The notes under the pieces were generated by a model, which saw only the letters and a list, made by a program, of their open reading frames with translations, searched no databases and was not told the origin of the DNA. A DNA stretch of 64,000 bases. Origin: Saprospirales bacterium (lineage in GTDB: Bacteria > Bacteroidota > Bacteroidia > Chitinophagales > Saprospiraceae). A program made the translations under genes and the position numbers. Positions 41,275-50,115 of this stretch are shown here, piece after piece (the first letter of the stretch is position 1; every line of letters starts with the position of its first letter). The stretch lies in contig JADJTT010000003.1 of NCBI GenBank assembly GCA_016711045.1, positions 62,001 through 126,000 of the forward strand, written 5' to 3'.

Positions 41275-42420
41275 TTATTTTTTGCTTACAATTACCCGTT
41301 TCACATAGTGTACGTCTCTCTCTTTCAAATAGTTCAACACAAATTCAAAGCACCGTTCGCGCTTCCCCACCAACTCCGGCGGAAAAACGCCTTTCTCCGC
41401 AAATAAGCCTTCCAGTACTAACTGGGCCGCCGCCGTAGCTGTATAGCCTGTGGTACGCGCCATTGAGGAGGTTTGGGTTTCGGGATTATACGCGTCATAC
41501 AGGTCGTAGATCACTTCCTCCACTTGTCCTTGCGGGTTTTTCCCTTTCAGGGTTACCCGCATCACCGTGAACTCTTCTTCGGTCTCCCCCAGTTTCCATT
41601 CCGAAAACAGGATCTTGCTCGTGAAATCCAGCGGCGAAACCATCGCGCCTTTCACGTCAATTTTCGCTTCGGAGAAAAACCCGCTCTCCTTCAATACCCG
41701 CACATACTCCACATGCCCCGGATAGCGCAGGGTCTTCTCCTTCATATTGGGGATATGGGGCATGGTGTACAGGATCGAGCGCAGCCCGTCCGAGTTAAAG
41801 GATTCCAGGGTGCCGACCTGTTCAAACTCCACGTATTCGCAGTCGGTCAGGGGCTCTCGTACCACGACCTGTCCGTGCTCGACATACCGCGCCGGACGGG
41901 TATATTCCTCGATCACGTCGACCGGAGAGAAGGGCGCTTTATAGCAGAAAGGCCACTTTTTGACTTTGGGCAATCCGCCTACCAAACATTCAAAATCGGT
42001 GAGTTTCAGTTTTTCGTTGTAGTACCCCAGGATGAGGTTGTCCATGCCCGGCGCTACCCCGCAATCCACGATAGCCGTCACCTTTTTTTCCTTCGCCAGC
42101 GCATCCAGTTCCAGGGCGTTTTCGGGAAAAAAGGAGATATCTACTACATTCACACCTGCTTCGATAATAGTCTTCAGGGTTTCAAAACCAAGGAAACCGG
42201 GCACGGCACAGACCACCAGGTCGTGTTGTTTCACGATCCGTTCCAATTCGGGTTTATCCCCTACATCCAGGTGCCGCGTATGCAGCCGGTGGTCTTTCTC
42301 CCGAGCCCGTTCCAGGGCCTTGGGGCTGAGATCGGTCAGGGTCACCTGGTGTTTCTTCGCCAGGTCAATGGCCATGGCGCTGCCAACCATTCCGGCGCCT
42401 AGCACGATGATATTGCGCAT
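41275..42420 (-). CDS. Saccharopine dehydrogenase-family protein
   Basis: This 381-residue protein has an N-terminal Rossmann fold (IIVLGAGMVGSAMAIDLAKK) and the family motifs VDISFFPENALELDALAKE and VDCGVAPGMDNLILGYY. The C-terminal part holds GHVEYVRVLKESGFF. The family covers saccharopine dehydrogenase, carboxynorspermidine dehydrogenase and lysine 6-dehydrogenase. The compact size and SSMARTTGYTATAAAQLVLEG segment suggest lysine degradation, but the exact substrate is not certain. It is the first gene of a four-gene minus-strand run ending in the DUF4838 gene. Confidence 0.82.
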   Translation of the reverse strand: MRNIIVLGAGMVGSAMAIDLAKKHQVTLTDLSPKALERAREKDHRLHTRHLDVGDKPELERIVKQHDLVVCAVPGFLGFETLKTIIEAGVNVVDISFFPENALELDALAKEKKVTAIVDCGVAPGMDNLILGYYNEKLKLTDFECLVGGLPKVKKWPFCYKAPFSPVDVIEEYTRPARYVEHGQVVVREPLTDCEYVEFEQVGTLESFNSDGLRSILYTMPHIPNMKEKTLRYPGHVEYVRVLKESGFFSEAKIDVKGAMVSPLDFTSKILFSEWKLGETEEEFTVMRVTLKGKNPQGQVEEVIYDLYDAYNPETQTSSMARTTGYTATAAAQLVLEGLFAEKGVFPPELVGKRERCFEFVLNYLKERDVHYVKRVIVSKK

Positions 42421-42631
42421 GAGTGAAAAATTTATTAGGTCAGGCTATAAAATTTCAGGGAGCAAAATAGTGAAACCATTGGATTTTATTGGTGCGCCTC
42501 GCAATTGGAAGGCTCGGCAATGGAAAACTCCGGATTGGAAGGTAGAGGAGATACAATAAATATATAAATAATACTGTTTATACATATCTTTAGCCGAAAA
42601 TTTATTCACCCCCTCAATTCTGTCACCTATT

Positions 42632-43273
42632 ATGAAACTATTGCACATTATCGCAACCACCCGGGGCGCCGAGTCGCGGACCCTCAGCATTTCCAACGAA
42701 TTCCTCAAGACCTTAAAAGAAAAGCACCCGCACGTTCAGGTCGACGAACTGGATTTGTCCACCACTGAACTTCCTCCCGTGCTTGACACCAACGTCAAGG
42801 CCAAGTACCTCATGATGATGGGCGGACAGCTCGATGACAAAACCCTTGAGTCCTGGAAAAAAGTGTCGGAAATGGCCGAGCATTTCATTTCCTACGACCT
42901 GTTCCTTATTACAGCGCCGATGTGGAATTTCAGTATTCCATACATATTGAAGCACTATATCGACGTCATTATGCAGGCAGGAATACTGTTCAGCTTCACG
43001 GCCAGTGGACCGGAAGGCTTTGCCAAGTACGAGAAAATGGTGTGTATTACCTCCCGCGGCAGCGATTACAGCCCGGGCAGCCATATGCATGCCATGGATT
43101 TTCAGGAGCCTTATCTCCGTGCCATATTTGGACTGGCCGGGATCGAGGAGATCCACTTCGTGCATGCCCAACCGATGGATATTGCGCCAGGCCTTACCCA
43201 GGCTGCGCTGGAAAAAGCAAAAGAAGAAGCTCGGCAGATGGTCGACAAATTGGCGATTACTGCCCAGGTTTAA
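42632..43273 (+). CDS. FMN-dependent NAD(P)H:quinone / azo reductase
   Basis: This 213-residue flavodoxin-fold protein starts MKLLHIIATTRGAESRTLSI, the FMN phosphate loop. It carries the AzoR-type motif TAPMWNFSIPYILKHYIDVI (about residues 94-113) and ITSRGSDYSPGSHMHAMDF. It would reduce quinones or azo compounds with NAD(P)H. It stands alone, divergent from the saccharopine dehydrogenase gene, and ends in a clear terminator. A TATCTTTA box lies upstream (42585-42592) without a well-spaced TTG. Confidence 0.88.
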   Translation: MKLLHIIATTRGAESRTLSISNEFLKTLKEKHPHVQVDELDLSTTELPPVLDTNVKAKYLMMMGGQLDDKTLESWKKVSEMAEHFISYDLFLITAPMWNFSIPYILKHYIDVIMQAGILFSFTASGPEGFAKYEKMVCITSRGSDYSPGSHMHAMDFQEPYLRAIFGLAGIEEIHFVHAQPMDIAPGLTQAALEKAKEEARQMVDKLAITAQV

Positions 43274-43311
43274 CCCCAATTAGCGTACAGTTTTACAGGT
43301 AACCCCCCATT

Positions 43312-43346
43312 GCTATCTGGTCAACCGGCCAGATAGCTTTTTTTTT
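43312..43346 (+). terminator. Rho-independent terminator after the azoreductase gene
   Basis: The stem gctatctgg / ccagatagc (43312-43320 and 43329-43337) has an 8-base loop and is followed directly by a run of nine T bases. It ends plus-strand transcription before the convergent flavodoxin gene. Confidence 0.9.
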
Positions 43347-43355
43347 GCTCCGGAT

Positions 43356-43877
43356 TCAGGCGGGCTCCGCCACCATCAAGTCCTCCGCAATACCCTGGGC
43401 CCAAGCTTCAATGACTGCCCAATCCCGGAAGTCGCCCACCGGAGCTTTGACGTTTTTGATGATCCACTTTTCCCAAAAGTGCATCTTGTCTTCATCTAAT
43501 ACCCCTCCGAATACCTCGATATCACGGGGTTGAATGCGGGCAACAATCGGTTGCAGGCCCTCGGGCAATTTCTGTCCATTCAGCAGTTTTTCAGGATCGC
43601 CGTGGCCGGTCGGACCACTCGAGAACATCCAGACCTGCTTTTCCGTCAGTGCCTGTTCGTGTGCTTTTAGAAAGCGGATGGCTGCCCGGCGCCATTGACC
43701 GATATACACCGCGCTTCCCAATACGATAGCCTGGTAAGGAGAGGGGTTCGTCACCTCGTCCATAGGTAAGATATCGGCCGACAAACCGGCTTGTTTGAGG
43801 ATTTCGTGAATCTTATTCGCAATGTCAGCCGTAGCCCCATGCTTAGAGGCGTAAGTCACCAGAACTCGTGGGTTCAT
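43356..43877 (-). CDS. Flavodoxin-domain protein (HemG-like fold)
   Basis: This protein of about 173 residues begins MNPRVLVTYASKHGATADIA, with the FMN-binding TYASKHGAT loop at residues 8-16. Further segments are IVLGSAVYIGQWRRAAIRFL and MFSSGPTGHGDP. It resembles the flavodoxin domain found in protoporphyrinogen oxidase HemG and in plain electron carriers; the C-terminal part with DFRDWAVIEAWAQGIAEDL is like the former. The ATG at 43877 fits the family start; a frame to 43934 adds an unlikely leader. It diverges from the hcr genes and could be an electron carrier, though this is only positional. Confidence 0.8.
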   Translation of the reverse strand: MNPRVLVTYASKHGATADIANKIHEILKQAGLSADILPMDEVTNPSPYQAIVLGSAVYIGQWRRAAIRFLKAHEQALTEKQVWMFSSGPTGHGDPEKLLNGQKLPEGLQPIVARIQPRDIEVFGGVLDEDKMHFWEKWIIKNVKAPVGDFRDWAVIEAWAQGIAEDLMVAEPA

Positions 43878-43967
43878 ATTCGATGGTATTTTGGAAAATA
43901 ACAAAAAGGGGAGACATTGGAAATGCATCTGCAAGGTATAGCTAAAGGAGTTCCTACCCTAATATTT

Positions 43968-43999
43968 TTGGCGTTTCAGCATATCTTTTCGTATTTTGG
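43968..43999 (+). promoter_or_regulatory. Likely promoter of the 4-hydroxybenzoyl-CoA reductase genes
   Basis: TTG (43968-43970), a 21-base spacer and TATTTTGG (43992-43999) match the Bacteroidota consensus at all but one position of the -7 box. The start site would be near 44005, about 30 bases upstream of the ATG at 44035. Confidence 0.45.
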
Positions 44000-44034
44000 T
44001 TTCCGGCGATCCAGCCCCGGCAAACAAAGAACGT

Positions 44035-46818
44035 ATGCAGCTCATCGAACTCCTCGTCAACGATGTACGCTACCAGGTGGTAGTGGAACCACATGACACC
44101 CTGTCTACCGTTTTAAGGGAAAAGATCCACCTCACCGGCACCAAACTGGGGTGCGAACAAGCAAGCTGCGGGGCCTGCACGGTCTGGGTGGATGGAAAAG
44201 CGGTGCAAAGCTGCATCACCCCGGCTATGCGGGTGGCAGGAAGCTCCATTACCACCATCGAAGGCATCGCCGGACAGCATCAGCTACACAAGCTCCAGGA
44301 GAAATTTGTGGAAAAAGGCGCCATCCAGTGTGGGTACTGTACCCCGGGTATGGTCATGACCGCCCTCGATTTTCTGAAAGAAAACCCCGCTCCTACCCTC
44401 GAGGAAATAAAAGAAGCCCTCTCGGGCAACCTCTGCCGCTGCACGGGATATAAAAAGATCATTGAAGCAGTGGCAGCCTATGCCGTGGAAGAAAGTACCC
44501 CTCAGGGAGAAGCCTCCAAATTCGATATGGTGGGTCATGGAAGGCCCTACCTGGAAGCAACCCGAAAAGTGCGGGGTGCGGCTGATTATGCCGATGACAT
44601 TCAAACGAAAAATGCGCTGCACTGCAAATTGCTGCGAAGTACTTACCCACACGCCCGGATAATTTCTATCGATACGTCAAAGGCAAAAGCGCTGCCGGGG
44701 GTGAGGGCGGTGATCACGGGTAAAGAGTTGCCCATTAAGTTCGGCGTGCTTCCCATCTCCCAGGATGAGACCGCTATGGCCGTGGATAAAACCCGGTACG
44801 TGGGCGAGATCGTTGCCGCCGTGGCAGCCGACAGCCTGGAAATAGCCCTGGAAGCCACCAAGCTGATAAAAGTCAACTACCAACCCATCCGGGCTTTCCT
44901 CGATATAGACGAGTCCATACAAGATGTCGGGGAGGATGAACAGATCCACCCGCACAGCAAATTCAACAACAACATTCACAAAAAAGCGGAACTTCGATTC
45001 GGTGATCAGCAGGCCGGGTTGGCTGATGCGGACTATCAAGTGCAAGGGGATTTTGAATTCCAGGGCGTCAACCACGGTTTTACCGAACCGCATGCCGCCA
45101 CCGCCTGGTGGGATGAGAACGGCTTGACCATCATTACCGCCACCCAGGTTCCTCATTACCTGCATCGGTATCTGGCCAAAGTGCTGGAGGTCCCGATGAA
45201 CCGGGTGCGCGTTATAAAACCCTTCCTCGGGGGAGGCTTTGGAGGGAAATCAGACCCTTTCCCCCACGAATTTATCGTAGCCCATCTCTCCCGGTTGCTC
45301 GGCCAGCCTGTGCGGGTGAGGCTGAACCGGGAGGAGGTCTTCCTGACCAACCACGGCCGGCATCCCACCAAAATGCATATGGCGCTGGGCGCCGGCAAAA
45401 ATGGAGCGTTTCAGGTATTGGATGCCGATATCCTGATCGACGGCGGCGCCTACGGCAGTTTTGGCGTGGTGACCTCCTATTACAACGGGGTGCTCCTGCA
45501 AGCGCCTTATAAGATCGACAATTTTGGTTTCCGGACCAGGCGAGTCTATACCAACAAGCCGCAAAGCGGCGCCATGCGCGGCCACGGAGCCGTCAACCCC
45601 CGCTTTGCCGTCGAAACCCTGATCGACCGCCTGGCTGAAAACATGCAGGTAGATCCCTGCGCATTGCGCCTGAAAAACTTTTTTGACAGCAATACCCTCA
45701 CGGTCGGCCAGTTCCGCATCACCTCCAACGGGAGCGCCGAATCGCTCCAAAAGGTGATGGAGCTTTCCGATTGGAAAAACAAGTTCGGGAAAATGCCGCC
45801 AGGCCATGGATTTGGCGTGGCTTGTGGGTTCTTCATCAGCGGAAGCGCGCTGCCCATCCACTTGAATGAATACCCCCAATCGGTGGTGCACCTGAAAGTG
45901 GACATGGACGGCCGGGTATTGATCACCTCCGGCGCCAGCGACATCGGACAGGGAAGCGACACCATGCTGGCGATTGTGGTGGCGGAAGTGCTGGGCCTCA
46001 GCATGGATTTTATCTTCGTCGTCGCCGCCGACACCACACTCACGCCTATCGACCTGGGTAGCTACTCCAGCCGGGTCACCTTTATGGCGGGCAATGCCGC
46101 CAAGCTGGCCGCAGAGAATCTCCGGGAAAAAATACTGAATGCAGTAGGTAACGTCCACGATGCAGACCCTGCCGAGCTGACCATCCACCACGAACGAGTG
46201 TATACCCCCGACCGGAAAGTAGACCTCAGCTGGGTGGAAGCCATCGAGATCGCCACGCGAAAAGTGGGGGCATTGAACACTTCTGGAGCTTACAACTCCC
46301 CGAAGCTGGGCGGCGACTTCAAGGGCGCGGGGGCCGGTCTGAGCCCTTCCTACAGTTTCGGCGCCGTCATTGCAGAGGTGAAGGTAGACCAGGAAACCGG
46401 AAAGGTAAACGTGTTGAATATCTGGGGCGCCCACGATGTCGGCAAAGCCCTCAATCCCCTGGCCGTAGAAGGACAACTGGAAGGATCCTGGCACATGGGA
46501 TTGGGCCAGGCCATGGGCGAGCAGATGAAATACTACAACGGATTGCTGGTCAACGGGAATTTGCTGGACTACAAAATACCCACCGCGAAGGATACTCCTC
46601 CCATCCACACGGCCATTATAGAAACCGCCGACCCGGAAGGTCCCTTCGGCGCCAAGGAGTGTGGAGAAGGCGCCCTGCACCCCGTCATCCCCGCGATTGC
46701 CAATGCCATCTACGACGCAGTGGGGGTTCGGGTAACGTCATTGCCTATCAATGAAGAAGAGTTGTTGAATGCACTAATAAAAGAAAAATTGGAAATAATT
46801 GATAACAGTATTGCATGA
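44035..46818 (+). CDS. hcrCA: 4-Hydroxybenzoyl-CoA reductase, fused gamma and alpha subunits
   Basis: This 927-residue fusion has an N-terminal two-[2Fe-2S] part (CEQASCGACTVWVDG, and QCGYCTPGMVM with NLCRCTGYKKI; about residues 1-155), the HcrC equivalent. The molybdopterin subunit follows (HcrA equivalent): GRPYLEATRKVRGAADYADD, FLGGGFGGKSDPFPHEFIVA, SGAMRGHGAVNPRFAVET, and GAKECGEGALHPVIPAIANA with the catalytic-type glutamate. The enzyme removes the para-hydroxyl of 4-hydroxybenzoyl-CoA, giving benzoyl-CoA. In Thauera the three subunits are separate genes; here two are joined. Related xanthine dehydrogenase-family enzymes are possible on this gene alone. The neighbouring HcrB-type subunit and the benzoyl-CoA genes make HCR by far the best reading. 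Confidence 0.82.
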   Translation: MQLIELLVNDVRYQVVVEPHDTLSTVLREKIHLTGTKLGCEQASCGACTVWVDGKAVQSCITPAMRVAGSSITTIEGIAGQHQLHKLQEKFVEKGAIQCGYCTPGMVMTALDFLKENPAPTLEEIKEALSGNLCRCTGYKKIIEAVAAYAVEESTPQGEASKFDMVGHGRPYLEATRKVRGAADYADDIQTKNALHCKLLRSTYPHARIISIDTSKAKALPGVRAVITGKELPIKFGVLPISQDETAMAVDKTRYVGEIVAAVAADSLEIALEATKLIKVNYQPIRAFLDIDESIQDVGEDEQIHPHSKFNNNIHKKAELRFGDQQAGLADADYQVQGDFEFQGVNHGFTEPHAATAWWDENGLTIITATQVPHYLHRYLAKVLEVPMNRVRVIKPFLGGGFGGKSDPFPHEFIVAHLSRLLGQPVRVRLNREEVFLTNHGRHPTKMHMALGAGKNGAFQVLDADILIDGGAYGSFGVVTSYYNGVLLQAPYKIDNFGFRTRRVYTNKPQSGAMRGHGAVNPRFAVETLIDRLAENMQVDPCALRLKNFFDSNTLTVGQFRITSNGSAESLQKVMELSDWKNKFGKMPPGHGFGVACGFFISGSALPIHLNEYPQSVVHLKVDMDGRVLITSGASDIGQGSDTMLAIVVAEVLGLSMDFIFVVAADTTLTPIDLGSYSSRVTFMAGNAAKLAAENLREKILNAVGNVHDADPAELTIHHERVYTPDRKVDLSWVEAIEIATRKVGALNTSGAYNSPKLGGDFKGAGAGLSPSYSFGAVIAEVKVDQETGKVNVLNIWGAHDVGKALNPLAVEGQLEGSWHMGLGQAMGEQMKYYNGLLVNGNLLDYKIPTAKDTPPIHTAIIETADPEGPFGAKECGEGALHPVIPAIANAIYDAVGVRVTSLPINEEELLNALIKEKLEIIDNSIA

Positions 46819-46843
46819 AAATCTGCATAACGCCCTGAAAACC

Positions 46844-47000
46844 ACTCACCCCCAACCCCTCTCTCCAAAGAGAGGGGAGCTTTTTGAGCTTAGCATTTTG
46901 AGCGTCTCAACTTTCAAATTTTTTCAAAGGGAAGGAAAAAAGAGATGCCTTCAAGTGCCAAGAACTCCCCTCTCTCGGGAGAGAGGGGTTGGGGGTGAGT
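46844..47000. repeat. Palindromic repeat element, family C, between hcrCA and hcrB
   Basis: The left arm (actcacccccaacccctctc and onward, 46844-46879) and the right arm (about 46965-47000) are inverted repeats around about 85 bases. The type, with gggttgggggtgag ends, is known as an abundant intergenic repeat in many bacteria. It lies inside the presumed hcr transcription unit and would fold into a strong hairpin in the mRNA. Confidence 0.75.
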
Positions 47001-47028
47001 GCGAAAAAGGACGATAATACTTGCCAAT

Positions 47029-47956
47029 ATGATCGCCGAAAAAAAATACCTCCTGCCCACCACCCTCCATGAAGCGTTTGAGATGGCCCACTCCAACCTG
47101 GGGTTTTTCAAATACCTCGCTGGTGGGACCGACGTGATGGTGAACCGTTTTCAGGATAATGAAAAGTCGCCCTGCCTGATCGATATCACCCGGCTGCCTG
47201 GCTTGAAGGGGGGTGAAAGAGGTGGGCGGGTTCTTGCGCATAGGCGCCCTGGAGCCGTTGGAATCGCTGAAACAATACGAGGAGATCCGAACCGAATTTC
47301 CCATGCTGATCGAAGCGGCCTTGTCGGTGGGAGCGCCCTTATTGCGGAAAACGGCGACCCTGGGCGGTAATGTGCTCTGCGAAAACCGTTGCCTGTACTA
47401 CAACCAATCGGAATGGTGGCGCGAATCGGTGGGTTATTGCCTGAAATGCGACGGAGATATCTGCATCGCCACACAGGGGAAGAAAGCCTGTTTTTCGGAA
47501 CTGGTCTCCGATACCGCTCCCGCGTTAATTGCTATGGATGCCGAAATCGAAGTGATCGACCTCGATGGCGCGCGGAGGGTAAAACTGGAAGACATTTACA
47601 CCGGCGACGGCGTCAAGCCCCGCAACCTGCCGGAAACGGCGATTGTCACCGCGATCCTCCTGCCCCTGGACAGGGGTTTTTCTACCTCCTACTTCAAACT
47701 CCGGCAGCGGGAGAGCCTGGAATTCACCTCCCTGACCGCTGCGATTGCCCTGGATAAAACCGGGAAACTCAAAATTGCCCTGTCCGGTGTCGACCCCAAA
47801 CCGGTAGTGGTGGTCGGCAAAAAAGACGACGATCCGGAAGGGCTGATCAAAAAAGCCATCAAGGGCGCCCGCGCTATCGACAACGATATGTATACCCGGA
47901 AATATCGGAGAGAAATGATCGGGGTGTATTTGAGGAGGGGATTGGAAAAACTCTAA
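47029..47956 (+). CDS. hcrB: 4-Hydroxybenzoyl-CoA reductase beta subunit (FAD, one-base frameshift)
   Basis: It begins MIAEKKYLLPTTLHEAFEMA and contains the FAD motif KYLAGGTDVMVN. A G6 run at about 47206-47211 has one base too many; G5 gives LPGLKGVKEVGGFLRIGALE and joins the frames. The key feature is a loop inserted in the FAD fold, CLYYNQSEWWRESVGYC then LKCDGDIC and ATQGKKAC, with cysteine spacing C-x15-C-x7-C-x8-C. An extra [4Fe-4S] cluster in such a loop is characteristic of 4-hydroxybenzoyl-CoA reductase and absent from ordinary xanthine dehydrogenases. After repair it is about 309 residues. Its stop overlaps the end of the convergent SDR gene by 4 bases. Confidence 0.88.
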
Positions 47957-48681
47957 ATTCCCGCACCAACACTCTTTCCTCCGTCCACATACAGCGTCTG
48001 CCCCGTGATGAATTGAGTCTTTTCGTCGCATAAAAAGGCGACGGCGTTGGCCACATCTTCCGGTTGGCCCATCGTGCGGGTGGGTTGGGCCTGGATGAGC
48101 TTTTCGAGTACCTCTGGCGAGAGTTTTTGAGTGAGTGGGGTATCGATCAAACCAGGTGCAACGGCATTCACCAGCACCCCATATCTGCCGAGTTCGAGCG
48201 CTAACACCCGGGTCAAGGATACCACCCCGGCTTTGGAAGCGGCGTAATTCGATTGCCCGGGGTTGCCGAGCCAGGCACGGGAGGCGATGTTCACAATTCG
48301 CCCGTTTTTTTGATCCCGCATGCGGGCGGCAGCGGCCCGGCACATCAGCCAGGTACCTTTGAGGTTGATATCGATCACCCGGTCAAAGTCTTCCGAAGAC
48401 ATCTTCCAGATCAAATTGTCGCGGATGATACCCGCGTTGTTGACCAACACGTCGAGGTGGTCAATTTTCGCAAAAAGAGTGGATACAGCTGCTTCGTTGC
48501 TGATATCGCAGGTAATATACCGGGCATTTTCACCCAATTCTCGCGCCAGCTTTTCCCCGTTTTCCCCATCGACATCCACCAAAATAACGGCATACGCCTC
48601 CTGGATCAACCGGCGGGCGATGGCCTCTCCGATCCCTTTGGCAGCGCCGGTGATTAAGGCGATTCTTTTTTGCATATTCAT
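47953..48681 (-). CDS. Short-chain dehydrogenase/reductase (FabG-like)
   Basis: This 242-residue classical SDR has the NAD(P) motif TGAAKGIGEAIARRL, NNAG, the catalytic SNYAASKAG (Tyr-x3-Lys) with an upstream serine in ASRA, and a C-terminal GQTLYVDGGKSV. It resembles 3-oxoacyl-ACP/CoA reductases. As the last minus-strand gene of the benzoyl-CoA locus, it could oxidise 3-hydroxypimelyl-CoA or serve another hydroxyacyl step; the sequence does not settle this. It is separated from korB by 401 bases holding repeat elements. Confidence 0.85.
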   Translation of the reverse strand: MNMQKRIALITGAAKGIGEAIARRLIQEAYAVILVDVDGENGEKLARELGENARYITCDISNEAAVSTLFAKIDHLDVLVNNAGIIRDNLIWKMSSEDFDRVIDINLKGTWLMCRAAAARMRDQKNGRIVNIASRAWLGNPGQSNYAASKAGVVSLTRVLALELGRYGVLVNAVAPGLIDTPLTQKLSPEVLEKLIQAQPTRTMGQPEDVANAVAFLCDEKTQFITGQTLYVDGGKSVGAGI

Positions 48682-48773
48682 AACTGATTAACAGGAGTCA
48701 TCCTTGGTTCTTTTATTTGAGGAGTGGAAAATGTCCCGAAAAATAGCTTCTTTTTTTGCCTCGATACGCATTT

Positions 48774-49022
48774 GTCCCCCGCTGGCGGGGGTTGGGGGTG
48801 GATCACTCAACCGTTGATTCCCTCCATTTTAGGGGCCAATGACAGTTTTTTCCACCCCCTACCCACGCCAGCGGGGGTTGGGGGTGGATCACTCAACCGT
48901 TGATTCCCTCCATTTTAGGGGCCAATGACAGTTTTTCCCACCCCCTACCCCCGCCAGCGGGGGACAAGATCGTGCAAACATCCTGGGCAGGAACTTTTTT
49001 CCTCTTCCCCTACAAGATTAGC
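48774..49022. repeat. Palindromic repeat element, family A, copy 2 with an 86-bp tandem duplication
   Basis: The inner element (gtcccccgctggcggggg...) starts at 48774 and ends at about 48963. Its body occurs twice in tandem with a period of 86 bases (ggatcactcaaccgttgatt starts at both 48800 and 48886). A right outer arm (ctacaagattagc) ends at 49022 and matches the outer arm of copy 1. It occupies most of the gap between korB and the SDR gene. Confidence 0.8.
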
Positions 49023-49082
49023 TCCAGAGAGAGGAGCCCGGGGTGCCAGCGCCGGTGATAAGGGCGGTTCTTTTGCCCATAC

Positions 49083-50114
49083 TTAACTACTTTTTATCTC
49101 AAACACATTCCCGCTCAGGAACAGGTGGTTCAGCGAAGTGAATTTGGACCGTTCCTTTTCCAAACTGATTTGCTCCCGCAGGGCTTCGTCGTAAGCCGGG
49201 GTTTGGACCTTCCTGATGATCCCGGTGGCGATGGGAAAATGGGGCAGCTGCATCCGCACCAGCATTTGGTGCAGGGCCGGATTTTCCGTTTCCGCATCGT
49301 GCACGAGGAGATCGTCTTCCGTAACCCCGTTCTCGCCGATGGTCACTACTTTCAGTTGCAGGCAATCCAGCACCAGGCCTTTATTCCGCTCTTTGCCGAA
49401 GATCATCGGTTTCCCATGCTCCAACACCACCTGGTTGTCGTCCTTGTTTTCCTTTCCTGTGATTTCCTCATGGGCGTTGTCATTGAAGATGACGCAGTTC
49501 TGGAGTATTTCTACCAGGGAAAATCCCTTGTGTTTTTCCGCTTCTACGAAAACCCCGGTCATCAATTTCTGATTGGTATCGGGCACCCGGGCATAAAAGC
49601 TGCTTCCGGCGCCGAGGGCCAATTCGCCCAAAAGGAAAGGGTTCTCGATCGTGCCATGCGGCGAGGACTTGGTCACTTTCCCGCGTTGGGTGGTGGGTGA
49701 ATACTGCCCTTTGGTCAGGCCGTATATTTCGTTATTGAACAGGATCAGGTTCATGTTCAGGTTGCGCCTGATGGCGTGGATCAGGTGGTTGCCGCCGATA
49801 GCGAGGGAATCGCCATCGCCGGAAATGATCCAGACGCTCAGGTCCGGATTGGCCAGCCGGACGCCGGTAGCAATCGCTGCAGCCCTGCCGTGAATGGTGT
49901 GAAACCCGTAGGAGCTCATGTAATACGGAAATCGGGAGGAACAACCGATCCCGGAGATGAAGACGGGCCGTTCTTTCGGCATTTGCAGCTCCACCAGCGC
50001 TTTTTGCATGGATTTAAGAATGGCGTAGTCGCCGCAGCCCGGGCACCAGCGCACCGGCTGGTCGCTGGCGAAATCCTTTGCAGTAAGGACGCAATTGGTC
50101 GTGATCTCTTCCAT
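49083..50114 (-). CDS. korB: 2-Oxoacid:ferredoxin oxidoreductase beta subunit
   Basis: This 343-residue thiamine-diphosphate subunit contains RWCPGCGDYAILKSMQKAL, GIGCSSRFPYY, the TPP motif GDGDSLAIGGNHLIHAIRRN and NNEIYGLTKGQYSPTT. It would oxidise a 2-oxoacid such as 2-oxoglutarate, with CoA, and pass electrons to ferredoxin. The ATG at 50114 (MEEITTNCVL) is one base after the korA stop. The equivalent genes lie next to benzoyl-CoA reductase genes in Thauera, where KorAB supplies the reduced ferredoxin. Confidence 0.9.
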   Translation of the reverse strand: MEEITTNCVLTAKDFASDQPVRWCPGCGDYAILKSMQKALVELQMPKERPVFISGIGCSSRFPYYMSSYGFHTIHGRAAAIATGVRLANPDLSVWIISGDGDSLAIGGNHLIHAIRRNLNMNLILFNNEIYGLTKGQYSPTTQRGKVTKSSPHGTIENPFLLGELALGAGSSFYARVPDTNQKLMTGVFVEAEKHKGFSLVEILQNCVIFNDNAHEEITGKENKDDNQVVLEHGKPMIFGKERNKGLVLDCLQLKVVTIGENGVTEDDLLVHDAETENPALHQMLVRMQLPHFPIATGIIRKVQTPAYDEALREQISLEKERSKFTSLNHLFLSGNVFEIKSS

Positions 50115-50115
50115 A

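Noticed and set aside
45250..46680. A 476-codon antisense frame over hcrCA on the minus strand
   Set aside because: It mirrors the codon pattern of hcrCA, matches no family and has no promoter. It is a shadow of a G+C-rich gene, as are similar long frames over ppk2 (18621-19793), the glycosyltransferase (20252-21283) and the Old Yellow Enzyme (23804-24571).
43968..46818. Plain xanthine dehydrogenase for purine breakdown
   Set aside because: No purine genes are near, the FAD subunit has the four-cysteine loop of 4-hydroxybenzoyl-CoA reductase, and the benzoyl-CoA genes follow directly.
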